A DNA stretch of 64,000 nucleotides from Martelella radicis (GTDB lineage: Bacteria; Pseudomonadota; Alphaproteobacteria; Rhizobiales; Rhizobiaceae), in assembly GCF_014196625.1 (NCBI RefSeq), contig NZ_JACIDZ010000001.1, forward strand, positions 558,001 to 622,000, read 5' to 3'. How positions within the stretch are numbered: position 1 is the stretch's first letter; each line of letters begins with the position of its first letter. Below, piece by piece: positions 54,922 to 64,000 of the stretch. The translations under genes were made by a program, and so were the position numbers. A model generated the notes under the pieces. That model worked only from the letters and a program-made list of their open reading frames with translations. It was not told the origin of the DNA and searched no databases.

Positions 54922-55241
54922 GCCCCGATCTCCAGAACAGTGATCTCCTTGCCGGAAAGCCGGAACGCGAATGTCAGCATCGCCGGGCTGCCCGGGAACA
55001 GGCCCGTTACCCGGGCACGAACCCAGGCCACCTCACCCTGTTCCTCAAGTTCAATTGGTTCAGCGATGGCCCGGTACTTCTCCTTCGAGGCGCGCCACCA
55101 TGACGCAATGGCTTCGTGGCCAACATAGGTCCTCCCCTCGTCATAGACCCTGGCATCCGGTGCGAAGGCTTTGAGAAGGTCCTCGCTTTTTTCCGTATGG
55201 TCGGCATCGAAATAGACCTGGACCTGTAGAGGCAGTTTCAT
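54918..55241 (-). CDS. SnoaL-like/NTF2-fold protein
   Basis: A 107-residue protein of the NTF2/SnoaL-like fold. A helix-rich start ([30 protein letters not shown]) is followed by beta strands ([25 protein letters not shown]). Members act as small isomerases, hydrolases or binding proteins; the role here is not known. ATG 55241 fits the family length; a start at 55334 would extend it into the promoter region. It is the first gene of a two-gene unit with the SDR. Confidence 0.82.
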   Translation of the reverse strand: MKLPLQVQVYFDADHTEKSEDLLKAFAPDARVYDEGRTYVGHEAIASWWRASKEKYRAIAEPIELEEQGEVAWVRARVTGLFPGSPAMLTFAFRLSGKEITVLEIGA

Positions 55242-55351
55242 CGCATTGCTCCTATTGTTGTCGGAAGTGTTCGGTTTCCCAATAGGTAGGCCTGGACATT
55301 CATCCTGATAATACGGATAAACCTGTATATGCAATTGCGAGAATCAGGACA

Positions 55352-56257
55352 ATGTATCGGCCAGGCCTAACCGAGCTCCAGGCAGTCATCGCCATCGCGC
55401 GCAAGGGCTCATTCCGCGCCGCCGCCCTCGATCTCGACATGTCGACAAGCGCTCTCAGCAATGCCATTGGCAAACTGGAGGCGAGCCTCGGCGTACGTCT
55501 CTTCAACCGGACGACACGCAGCGTCTCGCTGAGCGATGCGGGGCGTGCCTTCGTCTCTCAGATTACGCCGGCGATAGAGGATATCAACGGAGCGATAGAC
55601 ACAGCCCGCACGCACCAGAAAATCCCCTCCGGGACGCTTCGCATCAACACATTCGCGACCGCGGCACGGGACATCATGTCCCCGCTGGTGCTGGAGTTCC
55701 TGCGCCGCTATCCGCAGGTTCATGTGGACATCGTCACCGAGGGACGATTGGTCGACATCGTGGCCGCGGGATTCGACTTCGGCGTTCGCTCCGCCGCGCT
55801 TGTTCCCACCGATATGATCGCAGTTTCGCTCGGTCGACCCCAAAGATACGCGGTGGTCGGCTCATCATCCTATTTCGAGGGACGGGACAGGCCGCTGAAT
55901 CCAGCCGACCTTGTCCGCCACAAGTGCATTCGCGTGCGCCTGCCAGATGGCTCGCTCTATAGATGGCTGTTCGAAAAGAATGGTGAGAAGGCACAGATTG
56001 ATGTCACAGGTCCGATCACTGTCGATGAGGCGAGTATCGCCCGTGCCGCAGCACTTGAAGGCATCGGGCTCGGCTTCTTCATGGAACAGGATGTGCTTGC
56101 CGACATTCGGGCAGGTCACCTCATTCGCGTGCTCGAAGACTGGACGCCGCCATTCCCCGGCCTTTGCCTCTATTACCCCGGACGACGAAACTCGTCCGCC
56201 GCTCACAGGGCATTGATCGCGCTGGCTCGGGAAATGGCCGGGACCACCAGAGAGTGA
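55352..56257 (+). CDS. LysR-family transcriptional regulator
   Basis: A 301-residue regulator with helix-turn-helix [43 protein letters not shown]. The effector domain has [36 protein letters not shown] near 93-128. It belongs to the subgroup typically divergent from an SDR gene, as here (111-bp spacer). It probably regulates the SDR/SnoaL pair. Confidence 0.93.
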   Translation: MYRPGLTELQAVIAIARKGSFRAAALDLDMSTSALSNAIGKLEASLGVRLFNRTTRSVSLSDAGRAFVSQITPAIEDINGAIDTARTHQKIPSGTLRINTFATAARDIMSPLVLEFLRRYPQVHVDIVTEGRLVDIVAAGFDFGVRSAALVPTDMIAVSLGRPQRYAVVGSSSYFEGRDRPLNPADLVRHKCIRVRLPDGSLYRWLFEKNGEKAQIDVTGPITVDEASIARAAALEGIGLGFFMEQDVLADIRAGHLIRVLEDWTPPFPGLCLYYPGRRNSSAAHRALIALAREMAGTTRE

Positions 56258-56579
56258 CGTTTCCTGCAACCTCCGGCCTGACTGATGGCGGCTTTGCGAT
56301 CTCCCTTGCGGCGACTGATGAGCGAACCGAGACACAGGAGACGTTTTCTAACGGAGACCTGGGTAACACTTTTCGCTTTGCGGGAGGTATTGATGCCGTG
56401 GAGAGAACAGATGCCAATGAAGCATGAGAATGCACACCGAATCAATTTCCTGCATTTCAAGCGAAATTAACATATTATATCAATAACTTATATATCTACC
56501 CACACACCCCGGGCATGAGCATGCAAATATGAAGCATAAACGTGCACACCCTTGAAAACCCCACCAGATAGTCCCCATG
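56258..56579. other. Non-coding or degraded segment before the transposon
   Basis: About 320 bp with no convincing gene. A short plus-strand frame ending near 56427 ([17 protein letters not shown]...) may be a remnant of an exported repeat protein, but no start or further support is seen. AT-rich sequence at 56465-56505 could be the outer edge of the mobile element. I could not identify its terminal repeat. Confidence 0.35.
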
Positions 56580-56607
56580 AAAAAAGGCCCGCTAAGAGCG
56601 GACCTTC
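56580..56607 (-). terminator. Terminator of the tniA/tniB transcript
   Basis: Read on the minus strand, AAGG-T-CCGCT / AGCGG-G-CCTT forms a 10-bp stem with one mismatch and a three-base loop, followed by TTTTTT. It lies 30 bp after the stop of the tniB-like gene. Confidence 0.8.
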
Positions 56608-56636
56608 TCGCATTCAGTATTCGGAGATTGTCTGGG

Positions 56637-57613
56637 TCACTCTTCCTCGTTGAGGATCTCCAGTAGTCTGTCCGGCTCAAAAAGCTCTTGATAGTCCGGA
56701 GCAGTAAACGGCGAAAAACCTCTCGGCGTCCCATGCATTTCAGCGAACGCGTCAATAAAGTGATCCAGTGAAATCTGAGCCTCACCAGCCCGTTTGCATC
56801 GGATGAAGGCAGCGATGATCAACTCGATAACGAGTCCCCAGCGATTTCCGCAAGCGTGGGAAAGACGTTGAAAGAAATCGGCGTTGGACAGAGGGTCGAA
56901 ATCGATTTCGGCCTTCTTCGCGTATGCGTAGGCAAGTCCATTCAGCTCCTCGAGGTCAGCCTTGGGGTCAATCGGGCGAAAACGGACTGGCCGCAACAGG
57001 TGTCTCAGTTGTCGGCGCTCTTCTGGGCCGACCCGTTCAACATGCTGGGATAGGCCGTCTACCCCGGACAGGATCAGGATCATTGGCCAGCGAGGTTCCT
57101 TCATCAATGCCTTGAAGTTATCGAGCATGGTACGGTTCTTGGCACCGCCGGTATCGGTGAAAGCATGCTGTGCCTCGTCGTAATGGATACCGATGACGCC
57201 GTTTCGTTTGGCCTGTTCGAAGACCATTTCCCAGATCTGACGAGCTTGCTTCTCCTTTCCAGCGGCAGGATAGTCCAGCGCTTCCAATGTCGAACTGCCC
57301 AGATCCGTCAACGAGTTCCGCGCCCACAGCCGGAGCTGGATAAACCGAGCCGGACGACGTCTGGCATCGTTGTGGCGCTGTCATTGAACGCCCTGATCAG
57401 GTGATCGATTTCATGCGACTTTCCCATTCGCGATTTTCCGGTGACGAGAAGACCGCGCGCTTCAAATGGTTTGCCGGACATTGCCTTCGCATAATAGTCC
57501 TCGAGACAACTGGTAAATTGCGTCCGCATTTCCTGCGCTCGTGGAAACGGATAATGTGCCTCTTTCAGCCGATTGGCGATACTGACCGTTTTCATATCGA
57601 TGAATGCGTTCAT
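56637..57613 (-). pseudogene. tniB: TniB/TnsC-like AAA+ transposition ATPase, frameshifted
   Basis: ATPase that would regulate target choice for the TniA-type transposase. The first part (start ATG 57613) contains Walker A LLVTGKSRMGKSHEI. The second part contains Walker B GIHYDEAQHAF, with other AAA+ segments (LILSGVDGL, LLRPVRFRPID). The two lie in different frames. Around 57350-57361 the sequence GACGTCGTCCGG seems to lack one base, since adding a G gives DGRPARFIQLRLWARNSLTDLG, a natural join. A single-base deletion is the simplest explanation; a sequencing error or programmed frameshifting are alternatives. It starts 4 bp after the tniA stop and is followed by a terminator. Confidence 0.82.
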
Positions 57614-57617
57614 GATC

Positions 57618-59123
57618 TCACTCCAGGTCTTTGATCTGATCAGGGCGGCCGAGCAGGCCGCCATTCCGCTTTTCCGACCTCTTCTTCCGCTGCGTCTCGG
57701 GCTCTGATGCCGGGACCTGTACTTCCTCCGGCGTATCGACGGTGTCAGATTTCGAAGCTTTAGATTTCGCCGTCGAAACATCTGGGATGGCCGTCTCGTC
57801 AACGACCTGGTCAGCACCCTCGATTTTGTAGGTATCGGCCGAGCTGCCAGTGCTGATGTCCGTGATGGCATCGGGCGCCACGCCGAGATCAAGCCTGTCA
57901 CGCGATGTGCTCGGGATGATTTTCGCTCCGGCGATTACCGCGTTCGCCTTTGCCTCGGCTTCTTCCATCGTCACATAGCTTCGCGGAAGTGCCTTTTCGA
58001 CAGCGATCGTTTGCTTGAGGTCATGACGTGCTCTGCGCACCTGCATGATCCGGTCTTCATGAACTTCAATTGCCTGTTCATTTTCTTTTCGCCATTCGGC
58101 CATCACATCAAGAATTTGAACCAGCGTCAGGTCAGCAAACGCTGTGATTTGAAGGTAAACTTCAACAACTGTTCCGATCTTTGGCAGTACAACTGTCGCG
58201 GTGTTTATATCGTCCGGATCGACGAACACAGACACCTTTCCACGGATTCGATGCTCATCCCTGAGACGCTGAAGCTCATCAGAACTGAACCAGACGCCGG
58301 AGAACGTCCTCACACCTTCATCCGTTGGCGTGACCTTTACTTCCCATCCCAGTTGGATACGCCGGCGGTTGGGATCGATCGGCGCGAAACAACCACGATC
58401 TCGATTGATCTGATGGAAGACATCAATCGGTCGCCTTCCCCACATGCCTGCGCCGTAATGCCGGGTAGACGGATATTCGTCGATGAAATATCGCGTCAAA
58501 ATCCCGTAGAGCTGCTCCACGTTCAGCACGCCATAACTCGTCGCATCATATCCGGGTAGCTCTCCGGCCTTGCGGCCCGTGTACCCATGAAGTGTCTTCA
58601 TCACAGTGGACTCCAGCGTCCCAAACATCCTCTCCACGTAAGCTTTATCTGTTGATGCGTAAGTGCGACCGATCGTACTTGTCGCGCCCACTCCGACAAG
58701 TGACGTGATAACTTCCTGATTCCTCAGTCCGGTACCGTTGTCGGATTTCAGATTTCCGAGACCAATGGCCGGCATCGGCTCACCGGTGCATCCGTAGCGC
58801 TGGGCCTCCTTCTTCTTGTCACGCGTGGCCATCCGCAGGAGTGCCATCGTCGCGTCGGCACCCTGGTTTTCCGCAATCCCCCACGCCAACGGCATGCGCG
58901 AAGCCACATCGATCGCATATAGAAGCTGCCATCGCTTCTTGATCTCTTCGTCTGTTTCTCTGAGAACAGCACGGTGATCCGACGACAGCGTCGCCCACAG
59001 ACCGATCTTCTTCGCAGTGGTGACGAGCGAAATCTTGCATTCATCGATTTCCACATACTCGCCGATCATAAGTGCCCGGATATCGTCCGGCCAGAATGAC
59101 ACTTGGCTTTCCAGCCTAACTGT
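57618..59123 (-). pseudogene. tniA: TniA/TnsB-like transposase, N-terminally truncated
   Basis: DDE transposase of the Mu/TnsB/TniA class with the integrase core intact. Counted from GTG 59102 (494 residues), Asp20 in VEIDECKIS, Asp121 in LKSDNGTG and Glu157 in YVERMFG form the catalytic triad, and the D121-E157 spacing of 35 is standard. The C-terminal part includes the Mu-type beta-barrel (FSGVWFSSDEL) and an acidic tail. Homologues have about 100-200 more N-terminal residues with DNA-binding helix-turn-helix domains; here the frame closes at a stop just upstream (59124-59126). So the gene is cut near 59123, at the junction with the tniQ fragment. Confidence 0.78.
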
Positions 59124-59136
59124 TTATGCCGTTTCG

Positions 59137-60249
59137 ACCGTCTGTCTGCTGCTGGGAATGAAGCTTCGCTCTCTGTCAACATCTGAAGTCAATGATGACT
59201 GGCGTCGCCGGCACGCAGCGCTTTCCGCAGGTTTCGAAATCGTCAGCCGCGGAGAAGACGGTGTTCGCAATGCTCTCGATCGCCTGGCACTGGAAGCAAA
59301 CAACGGACGCGACACGCCCAAAGCAGCGTTTGGGCAGCTATACGGAAAGCTCTCGATCGATTTTGTTAAAGATCCGGCTTTCACTGTTTTCCGGACAATT
59401 CTACGAGATTGCATATTGGATCACTGGGAGTACGCTGGCACCGAGGTCGTGTTAGGAGAACCCGTTGGTCGTCGCCACTTCCATTCGTTACTCAGCGCCT
59501 CGAAAGAAACAGGCTTCTCGCCGCGCGTACTCAACAATTATCTGGTTGAGGCTGGCGTGCTTGATGCCAATGATCCCCGCCCTGAACCCAGGCGGCTTTT
59601 CGACGCCATCAAGTACGCAGATTTGCTGAAAACACTGCCCGCACTGGTGGGGCCAATCGAGATGCAGTCTGCAATGGGCGCGACAAGAAGGGAAGGTGTG
59701 CCCGACGAAGGATGGGAGACGATCAACCTTGCAGCAAAGCGCAAGAAAGTTGGCGTCAATGCCGTCATTGATGCCATACGCGCCGGCGCGGTAACCGTTG
59801 GCGTGGAGGAGGATCAGAGGGGATATAACGCGATTCGAATTCTTATGACGTCAGTTGACCACTGGCATGCGCGCCACGGGAAAGAAGCCAAACCGGAAGG
59901 AGCAATGTCTGTAGCAGAATTTGCTCGATCCGTTGGGCAGCACAATAATCGGTATTTCCTGAAACTGTTTGAGACTGGGCATGCGTCCGCTATGAGCGCA
60001 ATGCATCCCGTCACACGTCGAAAGCAGCGCCGAATGACCGATCAGCAAATTGCCGCGTTTCGCGAAAAATTCGCCACAACCGGAACGCAGCATTCAGAGT
60101 TGGGCCTCTCCAAGAAGATCATCCTAGACACGATAAGGGCGGCGGGTATCCAGGAGTTTTCATCTGATGGGCAGAATTTTGGGCAGGTTTGGCTACGAAA
60201 GGATGTGATACACCTGTTCGCTTCAGAAGATCGACGGCGCGCTGGATAG
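59137..60249 (+). pseudogene. tniQ: TniQ-like transposition protein, 5' truncated
   Basis: Open plus-strand frame of about 370 residues that resembles the C-terminal part of rhizobial TniQ-like proteins (RRLFDAIKYADLLKTLPALVGPIEMQSAMGATR near 59600-59700). The N-terminal zinc-finger region of TniQ is absent and the frame upstream of about 59130 is antisense to tniA. A translation start could be ATG 59158, but without the zinc-finger region it is probably not functional. Orientation opposite to tniA and tniB indicates inversion or fusion of two copies. Confidence 0.65.
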
Positions 60250-60449
60250 TTCATCTCTGCTGAAACCCTGGCAGCTTTGCGCCCTCAAGTCGGTCACTCA
60301 CCCTATCTGGACCTTGTCCTGAAAGCAGTCGTTCGTTGCGCCGCGAGTGAAGGCGGGTAAAGGCGGCAAGCCGACTTCCGCGGCGGCGCAGACCAACTTC
60401 CACTGCGTGGACGAGACGAACATTTCTGTTGCGGGAAACCTACTCTGAG
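60250..60449. other. Unassigned segment between tniQ and the IS remnant
   Basis: About 200 bp with no recognisable gene or repeat. A short plus-strand frame (FISAETLAALRPQVGHSPYLD) has no start of its own and cannot be assigned. Confidence 0.3.
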
Positions 60450-60973
60450 CTCGCATCTTTCAAAGCCCCGGTTAAGTCAATGGACGTAAACTGCGGTCCC
60501 TGATCGCAGTTAGATATTTCGGGTTTGCTAAATCAGGCGAGCGCTTCCTTGACGGCTTCAATCTTGTGGCCCGGCGCCGGTTTCAAGGTATTTGGACGGC
60601 GATAGATGGCTTCGATGTCCATCTTCTTCATCAGCGCCAGATCAGCCATCGATGTTGCCCGAGGCAGATAGCAGACACTGCCACGACTGATGCCGAGAGC
60701 CCCCGCCTGACGGGAAATGAAAAGGGGATGTTTCCGGTCGATCTTCGCGTGAAGGTTTTTGACATCGACGGCAGGCGCCGTATCTTCCTTGCGTCCACCA
60801 TCGAAGACGTTCATCGCTCCCTCGAGTATTTGATCTTTTCATTCATTGATCTGGTTGGCGTGGACGTCGAACTGCTGCGAAAGCCCAACCATGGTTTTCT
60901 CGCCCATGAGCCCTGCCAGGGCGACCTTCGCTTCGAACGCGGGGTTGTGGGTGCGGCGGGCTCTTCTTGTCAT
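60450..60973 (-). pseudogene. IS3-family transposase remnant (orfA/orfB fused by deletions)
   Basis: From ATG 60973 the orfA start is recognisable (MTRRARRTHNPAFEAKVALAGLMGEK... FDVHANQI). Then a frame shift leads to APAVDVKNLHAKI, and a deletion joins it to the orfB start DRKHPLFISRQAGALGISRG. Another joins ADLALM to KKMDIEAIYRRPNTLKPAPGHKI, and another leads to EAVKEALA. After a stop codon in place of Arg, FSKPEISNCDQGPQFTSIDLTGALKDA still recalls the DDE core. At least three internal deletions, most of them in frame, and a nonsense change make it non-functional. Family assignment is to IS3 (IS407-like group). Confidence 0.78.
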
Positions 60974-61033
60974 CGGCTGCTGTTGACGGCATGATGCCGA
61001 ATTCCTGAGCTGGCAATCACTCATCTCAACTGT

Positions 61034-64000
61034 TCAATTTTCCCGAGCCACTTCAGTCTGCGCTGCGGTAGCCGCATCCGAGCAGTCTTCGATCACCCAG
61101 CAAACGACGGGGCCCACAGCGCCGGGCTGAATGTTGTAAAGCGCATCTGTCTCGGTCTTTTCACCGGGTGATACAGCCGATGCCACGCGAGGATCGCTCT
61201 GCACAGCCTGGGATTCAGCCGAGTGCGGTGGTGAACCTGGCCGCCCCCAGTAAACGGTCATCACGCCTGAATCGAAACTGATGTTGTAGTTCGGGTTCGA
61301 AAGCGTACCGAGCGAAATGTCATATTGCCCGAGCAGGGCCGATGCAGGCGCACCGTTGGAAGCCAGAGTGCCTGTAAGCACATCACCGGAGAAAAGCGAA
61401 CCCGAACTAAAATAATAGGGAATCTGTGAAAGCGGCAAATCAACGCCATATGGTTTCTGGTACAAGGGGCCATCAAGCTGGATCGGATACGGGTTGACCA
61501 TAAAGCTTGCGCCGGAATCGATCTGATCCGTGATCACGAAATAGGTCTGGCCACCGATATCGACGCGACCGAAATTGCTGCTTCCAAGGACAGTCGTTTG
61601 TGCCGTGCTCAATGACAAGGTCGTGACCGAGCTCGTGACATTTGCGGCCGCGGCAAAGATCAGCGGCTGTGAGAGCGTTACGGTACTGTCGCCATAGGTG
61701 GTGACCACATCCTGACCGAATATCCATGCCGTCTGATAAGGGCGGTAGAGCGTGGCGGTCTCGCCGTTGATCGGCTGAGCCCAGACCGGCATTGTCTGGT
61801 CCGACTGACTCTGACTTGCGCTGCCGGTAAAGTCCCAGCCGGCATTGATTGCGGTCCCGGTGAAATAATAGGGATCGGCAAACTGTGCACTGGTCATGCC
61901 CGTAACACCGCTGACGCCGGCGCCTGCATGGGGCTGACCGCTTGTGTCCGTGTTGTAGAATGAGGCTGTTATGGTGCCGTCGTTGTAGCCGGCAAAGCCA
62001 CCAAGATCAAGCCCGTCAGACGGCGTTGCGCTCCCGCTCCATGACACGTTTCCGGTTGAAAACGCCCTGCTGACGGAAACACTGTTCGAGCCGATCAGCC
62101 CACCGAGCGAAACGCTTGCAGTCCCGTTCGTTCCAGTCACATTGCCAGTTGCATAGACGTCCGCGACCGAACCGCCGTTCGTATATCCGATCAGACCGCC
62201 CGCCATTGTCTGCGCGCCGGGAACAACCACGACGTTACCTGTTGCATAGGATGACGAGAGCGTACCATCGAGCTGGGCGCCGACCAGCCCGCCCGCATAG
62301 ATCAGGTCGGCCCGCCCCGTTATGTTTCCGCCGGCGGAGGACGTGCTGATAATTCCTGTGTGCAGCCCGACAAGGCCGCCAACGCGTGAAGAATTGTAAT
62401 TGTTTTTCGCCTCCAGCGTAACATTGGCAATCGAATTGCTGATCGTGCCATTGTTCATGCCGGCCAGACCGCCGAGATTGGAGTAGATGGCGTCACCATA
62501 GATGGATGCCGTTCCGGAAACGGTGACGCCTGTTATATCGCCTCTATCTTCATTGGTGCCGACAAGCAGTCCGGCGTAAGATCCGGTACTGTTGTCTGAT
62601 CGCGCCGACACGCTGGCATTGACTAGGGAAAGATAGGAGATTGTGCCGGAATTCTGCCCGACAAGGCCGAAATTGCTGTCCGCGCCGGACGGAACCGCCA
62701 GTGTAAAGTTGGAAATCGTATGACCGAAACCGTTCAGCTTGCCGGTCAACTGCGCGATCAGCGGCGCTGTATAGGTCGTTCCGGACAGGTCGATATCCTG
62801 GACCAGATAATAGTCCTCTGCGGGTTCGGCATTGATTGCCTGCAGATCTGCAGCCGTGCGGATCAGGTGGTTCGAAGTGCGCTCGTTGACGGTAGCGCCG
62901 GTCCCCGTCATGGTGATCACTGCACCAGGCGACATCGTCATATTATCCAGGAACAGCCCTGCATACTCCCCTGTTCCCGTGATCATGCCTGCGATATTCA
63001 CAGCACTCTCGGAAGAGATTTGAAAGACAGTATGTGTATCCCAGCTCAGGTTTCCGGCAATGGTTAGCGCGTTGTTCTCGTTATTAATGATGACGAGGCT
63101 GCCGGGATTATCGAGCTGGTTCAGATATTTGTTGACGACTGCCGTCGTCAGCAGGTGGGAGGCGCCTGCGGGCACGGTGTCGAGCAGAACGGACTGCGCG
63201 GTTGTGAAACTCATCAGCGAAGGAGCTTGAGAAGCGCCAAGATCAACCTCGCTTGCAAAGACCGGGCCGCGCGCTCCGGCGGCATAAAAACGGCCGCCGT
63301 TTCCATCACCCGCACCGCGAGCAGAGACCGTGCCGGAAAGCCCGACATAATCGTCTGACCACAACACGACCGTGCCGCCATTGCCGCCGTCAAGCGCGTC
63401 TGCCGTTATCATTGTGCCATCGGAGATCGTCAGTGTGGTTGCGCGCTGCAGGGCATTCGCATCGCTTTCATGACCGCCAAGACGAATGGTTCCGCCATTG
63501 CCGAACCCGGAGGCATCAAGAACAGCATCCTCGGCGGCAACCGTCGCGCCGGTGATTTCAATCACACCGCCTTCCTGCGTGGAGGGTGACGAGGTCGCCT
63601 TTTTCGCGCGCGTCGATACCTTGCCGCTGACCTGGACGCTGCCGCCCCTTCCGCCACCAAGCGTGATCTTGCCGTTGCGGCCGGACACCGAACGCGCCTC
63701 GGCAACGCCGGACATGTTGATCGCCTTTCGCGCCGCGTTCCGCGCGGTCGCCGCCCGCATGACGATCGTGCCGCCTTCGGTCGAGACCGTGCCGGAATTT
63801 TCGATCAGGGCTTCACCGTCGTCAACGAGCGAGGATGGCACGGAGACCTGCATGAAGCCGTCTCCCGACAGATCAAGCGTGATCGCTTCGCCCGCGCCGA
63901 GGCCTGCCTTGCCGAAGGGAACGGCGATCAGTCCATCATTGCGGACCTTGCCGCCGAGAAGCGCGGCATAACCGCCGTGGCCGACCGTAATCACCCCGCT
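61034..64000 (-). CDS. Filamentous haemagglutinin-like exoprotein with GLUG repeats (5' end outside window)
   Basis: The visible 988 residues continue past the right edge of the window, so the start and the two-partner secretion domain are missing. The first part (HGGYAALLGGKVRNDGLIAVPFGKAGLGAGEAITLDLSGDG) is the beta-helix segment that follows the TPS domain in such proteins. Around residues 430-650 five or more GLUG-type repeats occur (GLVGQNSGTISYLS, GGLAGMNNGTISNS, GGLVGLHTGIIS). Near the C-terminus a MBG-like domain (YQKPYGVDLPLSQIPYYFSSG) is found. The product would be secreted and act in adhesion. The stop at 61034 abuts IS remnants, with a low-complexity C-terminal tail; whether the C-terminus is natural is unclear. 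Confidence 0.85.
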   Translation of the reverse strand, partial: SGVITVGHGGYAALLGGKVRNDGLIAVPFGKAGLGAGEAITLDLSGDGFMQVSVPSSLVDDGEALIENSGTVSTEGGTIVMRAATARNAARKAINMSGVAEARSVSGRNGKITLGGGRGGSVQVSGKVSTRAKKATSSPSTQEGGVIEITGATVAAEDAVLDASGFGNGGTIRLGGHESDANALQRATTLTISDGTMITADALDGGNGGTVVLWSDDYVGLSGTVSARGAGDGNGGRFYAAGARGPVFASEVDLGASQAPSLMSFTTAQSVLLDTVPAGASHLLTTAVVNKYLNQLDNPGSLVIINNENNALTIAGNLSWDTHTVFQISSESAVNIAGMITGTGEYAGLFLDNMTMSPGAVITMTGTGATVNERTSNHLIRTAADLQAINAEPAEDYYLVQDIDLSGTTYTAPLIAQLTGKLNGFGHTISNFTLAVPSGADSNFGLVGQNSGTISYLSLVNASVSARSDNSTGSYAGLLVGTNEDRGDITGVTVSGTASIYGDAIYSNLGGLAGMNNGTISNSIANVTLEAKNNYNSSRVGGLVGLHTGIISTSSAGGNITGRADLIYAGGLVGAQLDGTLSSSYATGNVVVVPGAQTMAGGLIGYTNGGSVADVYATGNVTGTNGTASVSLGGLIGSNSVSVSRAFSTGNVSWSGSATPSDGLDLGGFAGYNDGTITASFYNTDTSGQPHAGAGVSGVTGMTSAQFADPYYFTGTAINAGWDFTGSASQSQSDQTMPVWAQPINGETATLYRPYQTAWIFGQDVVTTYGDSTVTLSQPLIFAAAANVTSSVTTLSLSTAQTTVLGSSNFGRVDIGGQTYFVITDQIDSGASFMVNPYPIQLDGPLYQKPYGVDLPLSQIPYYFSSGSLFSGDVLTGTLASNGAPASALLGQYDISLGTLSNPNYNISFDSGVMTVYWGRPGSPPHSAESQAVQSDPRVASAVSPGEKTETDALYNIQPGAVGPVVCWVIEDCSDAATAAQTEVAREN

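Larger units (their letters stand above)
56580..60973. mobile_element. Decayed Tn7/Tn402-like element plus IS3-family remnant
   Basis: Contains minus-strand truncated tniA and frameshifted tniB, a plus-strand truncated tniQ joined head to head with tniA near 59105-59140, and a multiply deleted IS3-family remnant. In Tn402-like elements tniA, tniB and tniQ run in one direction, so the arrangement shows rearrangement and decay. Terminal inverted repeats and target duplication were not identified. Confidence 0.7.

Noticed and set aside
56465-56510. AT-rich stretch as the terminal inverted repeat of the transposon
   Set aside because: No matching inverted copy at the other side and no TGT/ACA terminus could be shown.
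62000-63000. Repeated pattern that might be taken for a CRISPR array or tandem DNA repeat
   Set aside because: The repetition is protein-level (GLUG motifs) with variable DNA; no constant repeat and spacer lengths.

Overview
The window is GC-rich and typical of an alphaproteobacterium of the order Rhizobiales, probably Rhizobiaceae-like. It is dense with ABC importers in tightly overlapped operons (ATGA start/stop overlaps), LacI and LysR regulators, plant-cell-wall glycosidases, an exopolysaccharide cluster and TniA/TniB/TniQ transposition genes. No rRNA or tRNA gene was recognised. Species cannot be fixed from the sequence alone.

Layout. (1) 1-831: pdxJ on the minus strand, then a 0.77-kb gap. 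(2) 1600-8429, plus strand: LacI regulator, family-1 sugar-binding protein, GH43 glycosidase, MalK/UgpC-type ATPase and two permeases, a complete oligosaccharide import unit ending in a shared terminator. (3) 8539-24035, minus strand: a second glycan locus with GH38 alpha-mannosidase, LacI regulator, a Dpp/Opp-type five-gene transporter, a fusion protein with a C-terminal HAD domain, an 831-residue unknown and a GH105/GH88-like unsaturated-uronyl hydrolase. A GH28-like protein is divergent from it (24192-25511) and a PHP-domain hydrolase follows. Together these suggest uptake and breakdown of pectin- or hemicellulose-like plant oligosaccharides. (4) 26929-41085: exopolysaccharide cluster with a polymerase/ligase, chain-length protein, LuxR-type response regulator, a WecG-plus-sugar-transferase fusion, a periplasmic molybdopterin-fold protein, a hybrid histidine kinase with HPt, Wza, Wzx and three glycosyltransferases. 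(5) 41188-46828, minus strand: a second Opp/Dpp peptide transporter. (6) 47273-53968: SDR pseudogene, intact SDR, sulfatase and TctABC, with a divergent LysR. (7) 54142-56257: SDR plus SnoaL-like protein with a divergent LysR. (8) 56580-60973: a decayed Tn7/Tn402-like element (truncated tniA, frameshifted tniB, inverted truncated tniQ) and a multiply deleted IS3-family remnant. (9) 61034-64000: the 3' part of a large filamentous-haemagglutinin-like exoprotein with GLUG repeats, running off the window.

The most interesting observation is a set of near-identical 16-bp boxes (CTATCCTTTCGTATAG-like) in the four principal promoter regions of the exopolysaccharide cluster, between or before its transcription units. 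The same cluster encodes a DNA-binding response regulator, a hybrid kinase with an HPt domain, and a periplasmic molybdopterin-fold protein without any cysteine. This suggests a self-contained signalling and regulatory circuit controlling exopolysaccharide. Other notable items are strong palindromes next to LacI-regulated glycan genes, hairpins directly after two solute-binding-protein genes, a HAD fusion of unknown substrate, and the scrambled transposon.
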